Counted from the stretch's first letter, positions 1 through 13,810 are shown. The stretch is DNA of 64,000 nt from Porodaedalea pini (GCA_002794775.1 NBAY01000040.1:62001-126000); one strand, 5' to 3'. Notes: generated by a model not told the origin, from the letters alone. Numbers and translations are program-made.

Positions 1-5
1 TGTAG

Positions 6-1082
6 GAAATCTCGTTCTGCGGTATAATGTCGTACGCCTTCCTGAGCTCCAAGCATCTTCTCTTCGCTGTGCAGCCCTTCAACGTCATGCCCGCATGCCA
101 AGGCGACCACCAGCCGCGCCTGCTTATCTGCGACATCGACCGGACCGCCGCTCTCAGCCCGATGCGCCGTCCTGAGTCGTATGCGGCGGTCTGCGAGCTC
201 CACCTGCCCGAGCTGAAGCAGTATGTCGACGTCGTGGATATCCTCATCCGCGCCGACCCTGCCCCAAACCCCTTCTCTTCCGGTTCTCCATATGACTCTG
301 CCGATGTGCTCCCCCCACCAGTATTCTCAACCGCGCCGCACAATCGCCTTTTCGTCATCAACTTCCACGTTGCGACCGTGCCGGATGACACAGGCGACCA
401 CCGCGCCTCCGAGAACCTCACGCTTGGGCTGTTCGTCCCCCTCTCGACGTTCCTCCCGTTCATGTGCTCCGCAGACACGGAACCGGAGATCATCCCCGCG
501 AACTCCCTCGATGAGGATTTGTACTTCGGCGACTTCCAAGCGACGCCGTCGAGGCGCATCGCAGTGGGCTGGGAAGACTGGATGCAGCATGGCGCACGCG
601 CGCTGCTCGTCCCAGGCGCGGAGCGCGTGTGGGTATGCAACGTCTTCGGCTCGCGCTGCGTGCACGCGCTCGAGCCGCGCGATGCCGTCGCACCGCTGGC
701 GCCGCGCCACGTCGCGGTACTCGACTTCAATGCGAACGCATTGCAGCGTGATCGCGTGGCGCGTGGTTTCGCAGAAAGCGAAGACGAGGATGGCGGGAGA
801 GAGACGCTAGAGAATGAGCCTAAGGCTCTTGTGGAGGAGCATACGGAGCCGAGCACGCTTGAAGCAGCGCGCTGTGGGATATTTGAGGGCGATGTGACGA
901 CGAGCTTGCCGTACCGCCGCACGGTGCTCCGTGAGAAGGTCCGCTTCGACGGAGTCATGCTCACGGAGGACAACATCATTTTTGTAAATGTGAGCAAGCA
1001 CTTCGTGTGCACTTCAATCTAATGCTGATTTTTTCTTCTGCAGAGGAGGGCGCCGAAGGAGTATGAAGTTCTGACCTTCTAA
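6..1082 (+). CDS. F-box-family protein, C-terminal part (5' end outside window)
   Basis: An open frame runs from a likely 3' splice site (TAG at 3-5) through 989. A 54 bp intron follows (GTGAGC at 990, CAG ending 1043), then a short last exon reading RRAPKEYEVLTF and stop (TAA 1080-1082). The frame is open upstream of the first ATG (27), so the start lies before the window or in an earlier exon. About 340 residues are visible. The texture (short beta-strand-like stretches, a Glu-rich insert, an ending with LTEDNIIFV then RRAPKEYEVLTF) resembles the C-terminal region of the large Agaricomycete F-box families. The F-box itself would lie upstream and is not seen. Family assignment is by resemblance and is moderate; the coding call is strong. 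Confidence 0.6.
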
Positions 1083-1714
1083 CTGGCGGATTTCTCGGAA
1101 GCCACGAATTCTAGCTCTCGCTTTTATTGAACCTCTCTCCTCTCAGCACTTCCTTCCTGTTTATTTATCTGCTTGCTGTGTTGTATAGATACATGTAAAA
1201 TATGAAAGCCCATTCTCGCTTGCAATGAATCTCCCCTCTGTTGTACAAATACAATGTAAATACACGTCTTCTGCACTGCCCTTATGAATGCAATCATGAA
1301 GGACTGGCGCTGTGAAGCAGGGGAACTGAAAATATTACGGAGCGAATATCACGTTTTACACACTGAGATGCTCTGAATGCATGCAGGTCGAACGGTTTTT
1401 CTTTTGAATAAAATACTAGTGACAAAGCTTGACAATTCAGAGGGCATGGATTGGTCCGCAGTCTGCGAGGGTCTCCTCATACATTAATATATAAATAGAC
1501 AGTCGAGCATGAACTGGAGATCGAGGCGCATGAATCAGGAGGAGTTGCTAAATTTTAAGGCCGACGTCCCACCGCCTATAGAATATCAAGGGAATCAGCA
1601 TAGCCAGTCTGTACCTTCAACTTCACGGTATACATACCCTATCCGATTGAATGCAGTTGAGGGAACACTCGTAATAAAACCGAACGAACCATTCCGGAAG
1701 CTCAGTATCACTCG
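1083..1714. other. Intergenic stretch
   Basis: Holds the 3' flank of the F-box-family gene and, on the minus strand, the possible 3' end of the next gene: an alternative frame stays open to 1623. Nothing else is recognised. Confidence 0.4.
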
Positions 1715-3061
1715 TCAATATCTTCCTTGGTCCGCCTTCATGGGGAGAAGTAAATCCGACGTATCTGCGAGGCGTCTGCTCAGGTGCTGAAATAAAAGAT
1801 GTTTGCTCTCCGTAGAGAGAAAGGACAAGGATCGGTGCCGCTTGTAGATGACATTCGAGATAGTCTTCCAGAACACAAGCACGGGGTGATCCCAGTCCAG
1901 TCGTAGATCGTGGGGTTGAAATATGTCTGGAAGACTGAGGAGCTGGAGGATTAGATTCCACGGCCCACGGTCAAGGCCACTAAAGAAGAAAGGACTTAGA
2001 GATCGAGTGACTTGAAGCAATTGCAATGCAAAAGAATACGTACATGTCGGAGAGATGAGAATCCAGAAGCTTCGCGACGGAGGACAAGAGCGGTGGCCGA
2101 CAAAGGACAATATTTGCATCTGTGATTTCTGTCATGGGTAGAGCCGTTGCGAGTTCTTCGAGCAAGTTATCAATGTCATCGCGATCCTCAAATGTTGAAT
2201 GCATGACGTAGAGATTTGCTGGATAAACAGCGTCGGCGATCCCATCGCGATGCAATTCTTGGCGTAATGCGGGCAGATCGAAAAAACGACGAAGGCGAGG
2301 AAACTTGCTGAGCAGGAAAAACGCCCTTTCGACAGCACTCGCTCTAACATTAAAATACGACGAGCTGATAAGACTTGTCAGCAATGAACTCCTGGACAAG
2401 AGAAAAGAGGAACTGACGTGACGAAAGAGGCGATCTGGGTACAGAGTCCCAAGATCGCACTATCAGCCCGGCTCTCGATATTCTGGCCTCCCCAGAAGTA
2501 CAGTAGCTCCGTCAATCCACAGTCGAGTTTCATGAGCCCGGTCCATGTCCAATAGCTATGAGAAACAAGGCCGTATCCAACTGTCTGCGAGAGCACAGAA
2601 TTGAAGAATGCGTTAATGGCATCTGACGCCTTGGCGATCTCACTGAGAGCCTCCCGGGTCTCTCTCTCAGCATTGAGACGCTTCATCTCTTGTTCTCTCC
2701 GGATGGTGTCGGTAACAATGCGATTCATCTTTCGCTCCTTCCGCATATTCTTCTCGGCGAGGAAGCGATTAATCTGTCGCTCGAGCAGCCGCCCTCCGGG
2801 CTGATAGAAATACGTGTCGATTATCCGGCCAAGTCCAGGAAGGTCGTCACAAGTCTGATTTGGTGACATCCTCGTGGAGGCCAACGAGCATGTAATGTTT
2901 GAGCTCTCGGTAAGCATGGATCTGCCATCAGAATCCCTCAGAGCACTGTCCGCGGGCACACTGTGGTCGTGCGAGTGGTCCGCTTCAGACCGAGAAGGTG
3001 GGTAATGGGCCATTGGCCTGCAGCGACTCCGTGCTGGCGAGAGTATGTTCTGATGATGCAT
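1715..3061 (-). CDS. Hypothetical multi-exon protein
   Basis: Minus-strand gene with an ATG at 3061. Exon 1 (to about 2418) has a charged helical stretch around LLERQINRFLAEKNMRKER that should form a coiled coil, then a hydrophobic part ending ILGLCTQIASFVT. A frame change near 2415-2390 is explained only by a very short (about 26 nt) GTCAGT...CAG intron, so this junction is doubtful. The second segment (about 2390 to 2055) contains RDDIDNLLEELATALPM. A normal ~50 bp intron (GTACGT...TTTAG) leads to a third segment reading GLDRGPWNLILQ, which ends in TGA at 1715. A competing frame runs on to 1623, so the C-terminus is uncertain. I recognise no family. The short junction could also mean a damaged gene. 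Confidence 0.5.
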
Positions 3062-3530
3062 AGTGCATGGCTGGAGGACAGGAGCTAGAAGACTCAGAGG
3101 AGAAGTCTAGAGACAGCAGAAAGAGAGAGAGCAAAGGCGTCCGCGGAAGAGAGCTGAGACCCCGAGCTTTGGAAGGCAATATCAATGATGCTGATTGTGT
3201 GCCTATAGCTGTACAGGGCTATGCAGCCGTGGTTCTCGTCCTGTAGTTCTCAGCGATATACATCTGTGGAGCCTGATGGTCGTTACATATGCAAGATTGA
3301 TTATCATCTGTGTTAGAAGCTTCCGTCAACAGCTTATGAAGGTTGAGAGATGAGTACACTGCACGACCATTTTATAAGGTGGACGAGTCAGTCAAGAAAA
3401 ATAAGGAATAATAGACCACGACGGGGCTACGTCCAGATCACGATGCAAAATGTCTAACGGAATTCGTGCAGCCCGCTCTCAGCACTGCATTAATATCCTG
3501 AGCGAAAATATGTACATGTCGCAGAAAGTC
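3062..3530. other. Intergenic stretch
   Basis: Upstream region of the minus-strand hypothetical gene. No gene or repeat recognised. Confidence 0.4.
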
Positions 3531-4310
3531 AGGACTCATAAAGAGTCTGAGCGCAGAAAAATTAGAACCACGACAGACCCAGAGTAGTCTGAATCGAGTT
3601 TCACGAACACGAAGTCGTGAGCTGCGAAGTACACGTCCCGACTAGCCAGACATACGACGAACTCTTCACCAAACCATCTGAGGTATGCACCACACAAATA
3701 ACACCCATCTCGCAAGGACTATATATCTGCACTCGTCCAGTCATGGCTTCAAAGTTTCACATTACGCATGTCATGCACTGAGCCGCAGGTGCATTTTGCG
3801 ACTCGACCCGGACATAGCTCGGGTCCGTCTGTACACCGGATAGTTGTATTTTTACCAACATAACTGGGCGAACCTCAGCAACGGCGACTTCAAAAACCAG
3901 CCCACCGTCAAAGCAACCCATTAAGTATGACTTGTCCGCAAAATGCGACACTAGATAGGATGAAGAGCATGCAGGCGTCGCAGTTCAAGACCAGCCGAGT
4001 GTGCCCGACCCTCGAAGCATTTTCAGAGGCCTCCCATTCCCACTCAACGCACAAGTGCGCATCTTCATGTTGGAAAGTTGGCCTACCCTGGCATGCCTAG
4101 CAGTTTCATGCTATCCAGAACGAGGCTATATGTCTCTGGTACGCTTCTCGACAATGTTATCGTTGAATCCGGCTGAGATTGATCAAGGAGGGATTGGAAG
4201 TCTCAGACCTTAGCCCACTCGCGAGGAAAGATACAATTGATCATCTGTGTGGGGCGAGAGTCGCGGCTTTGGTTCTGTCGCGGATGGAAGGAATAGCGAT
4301 GAGAAGTCAT
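3531..4310. repeat. Diverged direct repeat, copy 1
   Basis: This ~0.8 kb stretch aligns by eye in the same orientation with 5331-6170. Shared blocks include GAACCACGACAGAC, CTGAATCGAGTTTCACGA, AAGTCGTGAGC, CTCAGACCTTAGCCC and CGCGGCTTTG, in the same order. Divergence and small indels break any long frame. On the minus strand both copies keep fragments of vaguely similar translated sequence, so this may be a duplicated gene remnant, but I cannot name it. Confidence 0.6.
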
Positions 4311-4496
4311 GTAACGAGGAAAAGAAAACAAGACGAGGCCCCGATATAACCTGCCAGCGCGTGCGAATGAATTACCGATGAGGTGTTACGTATACGAGAA
4401 ACAATTTACGGTACTGCATATAGAGCCTTCCCACTCGATAACTTTTGAAGCTTGCTGAACCTAATATCACGCTTTGAGATGCCTTAAATCGGACTA
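4311..4496. other. Spacer between direct repeat copy 1 and the inverted-repeat element
   Basis: AT-moderate sequence with no gene. It ends in the TA dinucleotide (4495-4496) that is duplicated at the other side of the inverted-repeat element. Confidence 0.4.
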
Positions 4497-4522
4497 CAGA
4501 CATTCACCGGTCCTTTAAACAC
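4497..4522 (+). repeat. Left terminal inverted repeat of MITE-like element
   Basis: 26 bp, matching the reverse complement of 5128-5153 at 24 positions. The two mismatches are adjacent, after CAGACATTCAC. Confidence 0.75.
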
Positions 4523-5127
4523 TAACTTGATTTCCCTCCTCACATTTTTAACTAAGCACCTTTTCTAATTATTTCTGCGTAAGTACAAAGTGCTTATTGA
4601 GAAGTATCTGCATGAATTATTTAGAGCATTCAAGTGTGTTATAAAAATTAAAATTGCCTTCACAAATTTTAGAGTGTTTTATGAGAAAATCAACTCCTTT
4701 GAACACCGCACATGATAATGTCACACTAGTGTTACCGTAATCTTGCAATGCACTTACGTCATCAGATCGGCTTATGAACCTGTCAAATTTGACCATTGTC
4801 TGCATTGTCTGACCTCCGTAAATTGCAAAACTCACTCTCCTGCTTCCAAACTTCGATAGTATATAGATTAGATGGTATAAATGCTGTGTGAAATTTTTCA
4901 CATGTTTCTGTTGAGTGATTCTTTCAGAATAAAATTTGTTAGCAAGAGATGCTGCAAGTTTTGATTAAATTTTGACATTTCTGATTTTCTCTGGACTCAA
5001 CCATTTCACTGATTCTGCTCAAAATTTGCACCCATATAGCCAGACACTACATACACATTCAGGTATTTTTTCAGAATTGCATTAAAATTTTTGAGGGAGA
5101 AATTGCTAGGTGTTCAAAGGAACAGTG

Positions 5128-5153
5128 GTGTTTAAAGGACACGTGAATGTCTG
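5128..5153 (-). repeat. Right terminal inverted repeat of MITE-like element
   Basis: Reverse complement of the left repeat, followed directly by TA at 5154-5155. Confidence 0.75.
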
Positions 5154-5330
5154 TAATGATTTCCCCTAGTAGTAGTATGTATGTATTGTGTCCAGACTTT
5201 CTAGACGGCTCCGGTAGTTTGCCATCTTCATGATCATGCTAAACTGAGACAGTTTCGATTCGGGACAAGCGAGTACAGGCAGTTAAATTGTAACAAGCAC
5301 ACACGTCTGCATACATGGTGGGAAAGATCA

Positions 5331-6170
5331 GACTCACGAAGAGTCGGAGAATGCAAAAATTTATGAGAACCACGACAGACTCGGAGTAGGCTGAATCGAG
5401 TTTCACGACACAAAGTCGTGAGCCGCGAAGTGCACTGAAGAACACACCTGGCTGCCGAACAAACGACGAGCTCTTCACCAATCCACACCGTCCCCGAGGA
5501 ATGGCATGCGCCACACAAAGCAAGAGTTTCATTCGTGACCTCTGCGCAAAAGGACAGATTTCGAAACTCCATTTGTGTACCTGACTGAACCTATACAAAC
5601 CGAAACCCCGTTGGAAGCAATGACCATAGCAAAGAGTCGCACAATGAACCATAGGCGCATTGTACCGCTCCAAACCGAACTATCATAGCGCCAACGGCAA
5701 AGTGTTCGTATAGAAACAGCCACATTGTAGACCCCGGCGACGGAAACGAGCTTGTAGTCAAGAAACAACTCGCCCGTCAGAGCAAACCCGCTTTTGATCA
5801 CGGATCGTCCACAAAACGTGGCAGTGGAAAGGATGAAGTGCATATAGGCGTCGCAGTGCGAAGCCAACCAGATGCGCCCAGTCCTCGAGACGGTTCCAAA
5901 ACGCTTCCCGAACACCACTCTCGGCATCTCCAGCATCCGAAATGGTGTTCAGACACTGAAGACGCGTCTTTGAGCAGTGAGACAGGAGCGTGCATGTCTG
6001 GTATATCTCTCGACAGTGTTGCTGTCGGACACATCTAGAATCGATCGAGGAGGACTAAAACGCTCAGACCTTAGCCCGCTCGCAAGGAAAGATGCACTTG
6101 CTCGAAAGCGAAGCATCTGTGGAGGACGAGCATCGCGGCTTTGAGCCTGTCATGGTTGAAGAGAAGGAGC
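5331..6170. repeat. Diverged direct repeat, copy 2
   Basis: Second copy of the sequence at 3531-4310, about 1.8 kb downstream in the same orientation. Co-linear blocks include GAACCACGACAGAC, GAATCGAGTTTCACGA, AAGTCGTGAGC, CAGACCTTAGCCC and CGCGGCTTTGAG. The minus strand has a 135-codon frame (5529-5936) and overlapping shorter frames, none matching a family I recognise. Probably an old segmental duplication of a decayed gene; the copies differ by many substitutions and indels. Confidence 0.6.
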
Positions 6171-7277
6171 AAGTTTCGCTGCAATTCGTCATAACCATAA
6201 ATTAGCGTGAGAATATACTTCTTGTTTCTGAGACCTGGCAGCTATGATTTTACTACTGCATGATATTGCAGGAGTTTTCGACGCAATGTTGAAGTGAATG
6301 ATTCATCCTCAAGCACTAGTCTTCTCGAGTCCGAGTCGGAGATGCTCTGAAGGCTATACGTCTCAAGCTTACGTCGGCTGAATACCGGTATTTGCTAGGC
6401 GCTTGACACCAGTGCGCAAGTTTGAAGTACCCTTGAGGGAGGGGAGCTAGTGGTCAGACTTGATGTCTCGCCCGAGTGCTTCAGCCTGCACGGTATCAGA
6501 AGTAATCATTGCTGGCCTTGGCATTTGGAAGTGAGAAACGAACATTGGGCATTTGTACTGTAGAGCGTTTGCGGTACTGGAGCATAGGTACAGTATGCAG
6601 ATTGATCACCGAAATAGACCAATTGATGGAGATCCCGAGATCAAGCAGGCTGTGGGAGGCAAGCTGTGTGTTCTGGATAATGGCTCTTGAAATTTGAACT
6701 GAGGACATGAGCAAGCGGGGAACGAAGCAAGTCATAGTGCTTGTCCTCCAGCGCCTTTTACTTGCGATATAGGACGTCGTAACATGGCCAGCAAAATTGC
6801 ATCAAGATAGTGTGCTCGTACCATAGCAATTAGCTTAGCGCCTGCGACGACGAGCAGCCAAGAAGTTTTTTCTTCAGCCAGCATTACGTACGCAGGGGAT
6901 ATTCGACAAGTCCAACATCCAATTCTCCAACCAGGACGGCGTCCTTGCCTTCCTCTATCTTTCGTGGTCTAGAAGTCTGTTCGTTTGTTGACGGGCTCAA
7001 TTTCCTTTGATCCTGGCGGCGTATCACAGAGTTGAAGAGCGCCATATCCGCAGTGAGTCGACCTAGCTAAAGAAGTCTGACACCAAAGCGCACGTGGTAC
7101 ATCCGCACAGATACGCGATGAGTGAAAGTAAGACAGCGCTCGAGCGTGATACAGAATGATACCAGCAGATTATCAAAAGAGAAATCTGAGTACTTCTGGA
7201 GAGCGACATACCAAGCATCCCGTAAAAGCCCAGAGGTCAACAAGTCTTATTACCCAGCGTCCGACGTCCCACCCCCT
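6171..7277. other. Gene-free stretch
   Basis: No convincing gene, repeat or RNA seen; only short frames under 80 codons with no family resemblance. Confidence 0.4.
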
Positions 7278-7730
7278 AAATCTCATTGCCAGCGAATCCC
7301 GAAAAAGGTTGAAACCAACAAGATAGATGATAGTTCTCCTGATAATTAGAAATACGGACTTGGGTTCGTTTGGCATAGTGGGTAACAACGATCACAGCAT
7401 AATCACTTTGCTCGATCGGATTGAGCGGAAGCGCGAGTGGCTCTACTCGTCAATTTCGTATCTTTGTCGTTGAGGGCGAATAGATGTTCGTTTCCGATTT
7501 ATTTATAAAGTGATTTGCAGACTTGGCATCCTGTGTCCCAGATTGCAGCAAAGTGCGTGATGCGGAAATGAGCAGCTGAGGAAGAATTCGAGGACAGTGA
7601 GGCCGACGACAGTCTCGTGTGAGGACCAGACAGACTGAGAAACTCCTGCCCAGCCAGGAATTTAGTGGAAACCAAATTTCTAGAGAGAAAAAGGAGAAAG
7701 AAGAGAAGATGGGGGCGGACTCGAGGCCAT
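7278..7730 (-). pseudogene. Decayed LCB1 (serine palmitoyltransferase subunit 1) fragment
   Basis: Read on the minus strand, this follows LCB1 exons 1 and 2 (19490 onward). It begins at an ATG (7728-7730) equivalent to the LCB1 start. Shared blocks are CGCACTTTGCTGCAATCT (exon 1), then GAAATYGACGAG, CACTCGCGCTTCCGCTC, CGAGCAAAGYGATTA and TTCGCTGGCAA-type matches (exon 2). Homology stops near 7278, so exons 3-4 with most of the catalytic fold are absent. The frame is broken: from the conserved ATG a TAG follows after 16 codons. It sits head-to-head with the metacaspase at 8291, ATG to ATG 561 bp. The intact LCB1/metacaspase pair at 18957/19490 is spaced almost the same (533 bp). Confidence 0.75.
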
Positions 7731-8290
7731 CGCTGTTGCACTTCGTGTGGCACAAAGCATCGGCGTGATCGACTGAATCGCCGCGCCGCGCCACTTGACT
7801 TTTGTCTTTTTCTCACATTAATATTCTTCAACGCGACTGACTACCTTCGCCTTGACTGCGTGCACAACGTCTTCGGACCTCTGTGTAACTCTTCAGGGCC
7901 CAATAATTATTTCTCTCATGCCCGCTAAGGTTCTGTAAAAAAAAGTACTCCGCAATTTATGGAAATTTGCGCTGCTGGTAGGTAACGGCTCCCTGACTAG
8001 AGCACGTTTGGCTTGGACAGTCTGTCTACGACTGATACTTACGCTCTCATCGATAACCTGACGGGCCACAACGCGTCGTTGAAAATAGTCTCATACCATC
8101 TCCTTGTCTACTAGGGGCTTAGCTCAAATGTGCTCTCAGTATTGCATCTTTAGGACCCCAAGTGCGAACTTTGCATACTCAGCCGTGGCGGGCGGTATAT
8201 CAAGCAACCTCTTGCACATTGCGCATCTCGAAGTCCTGTTTTTGCTACCCCACGCCCTCAGCCCCCTTTCTTGGGTAATCTGTTATCGTA
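7731..8290. other. Intergenic region, inverted copy of 18958-19489
   Basis: Lies between the LCB1 relic and the left-arm metacaspase. A block at about 8155-8230 (starting GTGCGAACTTTGCA, later AACCTCTT and ACATTGC) matches the reverse complement of about 19012-19085. It is therefore the left-arm counterpart of the divergent promoter region of metacaspase B and LCB1. Confidence 0.6.
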
Positions 8291-10782
8291 ATGACAGGCA
8301 GGCCCCGTGAGCAAAAGCCTGGAACAAAAGCATCCGACAATCTTAGAGGTAGAACGGCGTGTGAGTAACGAAAGGATTCGAATGCATAACTCATGTTGAT
8401 CCTCATTTCTAACAGATCCTCGTACAAACAAGACGTTGTGGGAGCCTGATGCGGATCAAGCATATAACGATTCTAATAGAAGCGGCACAAAAGAGAAACC
8501 GGGACTTTGGAATCAATGGAAAAGAAAATTGCATAACGATCCCACGGGTGACAACGATGTTAAATCAGATTATTCTCATAATATGAGCGAGAAGGGCCAC
8601 AGAGGGGTTGACTCAGGACGCAAATATACAAGGAGGAAGGACGATGAATATGTCTCCGGTAGGCACAGAAAGGATCCTGACTATATAGATCCCGAGGCCC
8701 AAGGACCACCTCCCGAAGCTGAAGAAGCCAAATGTGCAAACCGAAACTGCGATGTCATCATCTACATTGATCCAGAGACAGAGAAGCCTTACGATCCCCA
8801 ACCTCGAAGAAGGCCGGAAATTTGTGATCATTGTGGACGTCCATGGCCTGAGGGGAGACCATACTCTGAGAGGATACGGAGGAAGATTGAGGAAAGGCTG
8901 GCGAAGTCCAGGTACAGAAATGTCTTGTGCAAGGACCATGAATACATAGATGATGGTGTACAGGTGGATGAAAGGGATCTTGATGGAAATGTTGGCCCAG
9001 ACAGGTCAAAAGGGCGCAAGAGGGCATTGCTCGTGAGTTCCTTTTGCTCTAAAGACAGCGAGCTACAAGCTTATATATCTTTTAGATTGGTATTAATTAC
9101 AGAGATCAGAAGGAGAGTGAACTGAAGGGTTGCAAGACTGATGTCTATAACATGGAAAAGTACCTGAGTCAGTTTGACTACTGCTTCTTCAATGTTTTTA
9201 GTCATAGCAGGCTGATCCATATTCAAAACTATTAGAGAGTAATGGCTACAGGGAAGAAGACATTGATATCCTTATGGAGCAGTGGGATAAGTACAGGCAT
9301 CCTACAAGAGAGGAAATCATCCACCACATGGAAATGCTTGTCAAAGATGCTAGGAAGGGTGACTCCTTGTTCTTCCATTGTAAGTGTGTCCAAATTCACA
9401 TCTTTCACCATTACAAAGTATTCTGATGCCTATGACACCTCCTTTAAAAGATTCTGGACATGGTGGTCAGACAAAATATGACCCAAAAAATAAAGATGAA
9501 TCTGATGGAAAGGATGAAGGTCAGTGGCTATCATTGAACAGGGTCACTGTTATATGAGAACTCTTGTCTGATTCGAAGATAGGTATCTATCCCGTGGACT
9601 ATGAAATAAGTGATCCAAGGGGAATCTTGAAGGATAATGTAAGTCAAATGCTGTTTGCCTGACAGAAAGAAGATCACTCACACTGTGCATTGGCTTCAAT
9701 GTAGGATATGCATGATATTCTGGTAAATTATCACTAGTATAAATGTTTTCCGGAGTTTGACAACTTCTTTCGTCAAGGCTCAAGTCCCTACAGGAGTTCA
9801 TCTAACGGTCAATTCAATCATTACTCATAAGCTACACATAATGAATCACTGACCGACCTATTCTTTGAACTCTAGGCAATCTTTGATGTATGTGATATTT
9901 TCATCTTTTCTACCATTTCTACTTACCAATCTCAACTTAATCTTCCAATTGATGCAGTCTTGCCACTCAGGCTCAGTCCTTGGTAGGTGGTCCCTTCAAC
10001 ATATTTTTTGTATTTCAAACTGACTGTATTTCCTTTTGAATCAAGATCTCCCCTATGCAGTAAGCTTATCAGCACAAGCCTGTCTGAACCTGACTGCCAT
10101 TCTAACATACCTAACTAGCTCACTGATAGAGGAGTCGAGAAAGTTACTCCACGGAAGCCAAGGGATCCCAAGGAGAGTGGAAGAATCGTAAGTAGCTTTG
10201 TCAACATCCCAGGCACATATCTGGACTCTTATCAATTTGTCTTTAAGATCCTGTGGAGTGGTTGTAAGGACTCACAGACTAGTGCGGACACGAAGATTAA
10301 AGGAAGAGCTGTGGGAGCGATGAGCGACGTGAGTGGTCCAGATAGTTTCCGATTCTCCTGCAGTGTACACTGATTCTCTATCTCTAACAGGCTTTCATCC
10401 AAGCCAACCGTAAGTCTTCGAGGTTCAACCTCAACACAACTCATGAAAATGCACTAATTCAATTTTTACAGAGGAGCTTGCCAGAGAAAAGAAACGTCAC
10501 ATGCAAAGGTCTAGATCCGCCAGGCTAGACTACACATACGACGAGCTGCTAGTTAAAATCAGGTAAGGGGCTTTTATGCAAATAATACCGAAAGAAAGGT
10601 ATTTAAGACTTACCATGACCTCTTTGCCTCATAGGCGGATCTTAAGCGATAGATACTCTCAGACTCCTCAGCTCTCGTCGAATCAGCCACTCGTAAGTCC
10701 ATATAGTATGGAATCAGATCTGTTCGCGGATGTCTGACTGAATGTCTTACAGGACCCAGCAGTTCACAAGGTTTATATCTAG
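8291..10782 (+). CDS. Type I metacaspase, copy A (left arm of inverted duplication)
   Basis: Cysteine protease of the caspase-like clan (arginine/lysine-specific in known metacaspases). Seventeen exons join in one frame to 490 aa: 8291-8348, 8416-9032, 9086-9167, 9236-9379, 9451-9519, 9583-9638, 9705-9722, 9778-9807, 9876-9887, 9958-9982, 10046-10059, 10119-10187, 10248-10328, 10391-10409, 10472-10562, 10635-10692, 10753-10782. The N-terminal ~200 residues are hydrophilic and hold a cysteine pair array (C-x4-C near 8731, C-x2-C near 8826). The p20 part starts KRALLIGINYRDQ. The catalytic His is in YSGHGGQT (split by the 9379/9451 intron) and the Cys in DSCHSGSVLDLPYA. The C-terminal part has SGCKDSQTSADT and YTYDELLVKIR and ends DPAVHKVYI. 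Both catalytic residues are intact. The paralogue is at 15448-18957. Confidence 0.88.
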
Positions 10783-11147
10783 GTTGACTTGCGTCCGACG
10801 AGATCATAGACTAAGGGAACAATTAAAGGCAGTACTCCTTCATTCTCCGAATTTGCTTTCAGTATGCATCGAGACACAAACTACAGTTTATTTTATATTC
10901 AACCCCGTAGAAGTATATAGAAATCTAATTTATGCCTTATGCCAAAAATGCGTTGCCAGGTTGAGAATTAGTCCCTATCTATTTAGAGCAACAGACAGCA
11001 GGTATCTTAAGTAATCGAGCTGACCGCCGAAGTGCTTTGGGCAGCCAACATCACCACGCAAGACTGGCAGAGTTTCCCTGTTCATGAGCCGATGCATACA
11101 TAGAATACCGATTCGAACGCGTACGAACACGTCCATCCTATGCCCAA
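10783..11147. other. Intergenic, convergent 3' ends
   Basis: Between metacaspase A (+) and the phosphofructo-2-kinase gene (-). The first ~30 bp after the metacaspase stop still match the region after the stop of metacaspase B, marking the inner edge of the inverted duplication. Confidence 0.5.
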
Positions 11148-13210
<2,063 letters not shown>

Positions 13211-13810
13211 TGAGCCAACTGCGCATATACTCAAGTCATTTGGCAAGGCGCACCCTTATTACCGATCCCTACGACCGCATGCGGAGGAGTCGGTGCCTGA
13301 GCTGGAGTTCCTACTGGTATCGGAGTTGCCTTTCTGCTACTGCTAGATGTTTCGTCGAAGCGCTTCAGCCTGCGGCAGTATCGGATTTAGATATTGCTGC
13401 TTTACGAATAGATATGAGAAACAAACATGGGGTTGCCTGCACTGAAGAATGGTTGCGGTGCTGGCGCTTCTGTACGTCGGTCTGCCAGCGACATCTTCCA
13501 AGAGATAAAATATCGAGTCTGAGCAGCACTGTAAGGGAAAAGCCAGTCGTAATCCTATGATCGACGGAGGACGAAAGCAGCAGAGGACGAAGTATATAGA
13601 CTATAAAGCGTGTCTCTTGTTATTCGGCTTGTATGATCAAATAGTAAAGGCACTCTATAATTCTAGGATGCGAGCACGTCGTCCAGGCAGCAAATAGATG
13701 GTTGAGAGCAAAGAGCGAGTATGACGCCGAACGGTCTGGGACACCGACGCGCGATTGACCGACACGGCGTCCCGGAATGGCCCGCTGGAACTTGCGTAAC
13801 ATCCACGACG
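13211..13810. other. Divergent promoter region (PFK-2/FBPase-2 and PHO13-type phosphatase)
   Basis: About 600 bp between the start codons of two divergent genes. No gene is supported within it; the short plus-strand frame at 13153-13560 is antisense and unrecognised. Confidence 0.5.

Larger units (their letters stand above)
4497..5153. mobile_element. MITE-like non-autonomous DNA transposon, TA target site
   Basis: A 657 bp AT-rich unit bounded by 26 bp terminal inverted repeats (4497-4522 and 5128-5153; 24 of 26 positions match). It starts CAGACATTCAC and ends GTGAATGTCTG. A TA lies directly outside each end (4495-4496 and 5154-5155), as expected for Tc1/mariner-type insertion. Subterminal motifs of the type TCCTTTRAACACC recur inside both ends (near 4695 and, inverted, near 5110). 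No transposase is encoded; a 94-codon minus-strand frame (4617-4901) resembles no protein I know and is probably chance. The superfamily assignment rests only on the TA and the terminal repeats. Confidence 0.7.

Noticed and set aside
4617..4901. 94-codon frame inside the inverted-repeat element as a transposase
   Set aside because: Far too short, AT-driven composition and no DDE-like motif.
7499..7831. Minus-strand frames of 110-114 codons as a small protein gene
   Set aside because: The sequence aligns with LCB1 exon 1 in a broken frame, so these frames are by-products of a pseudogene.
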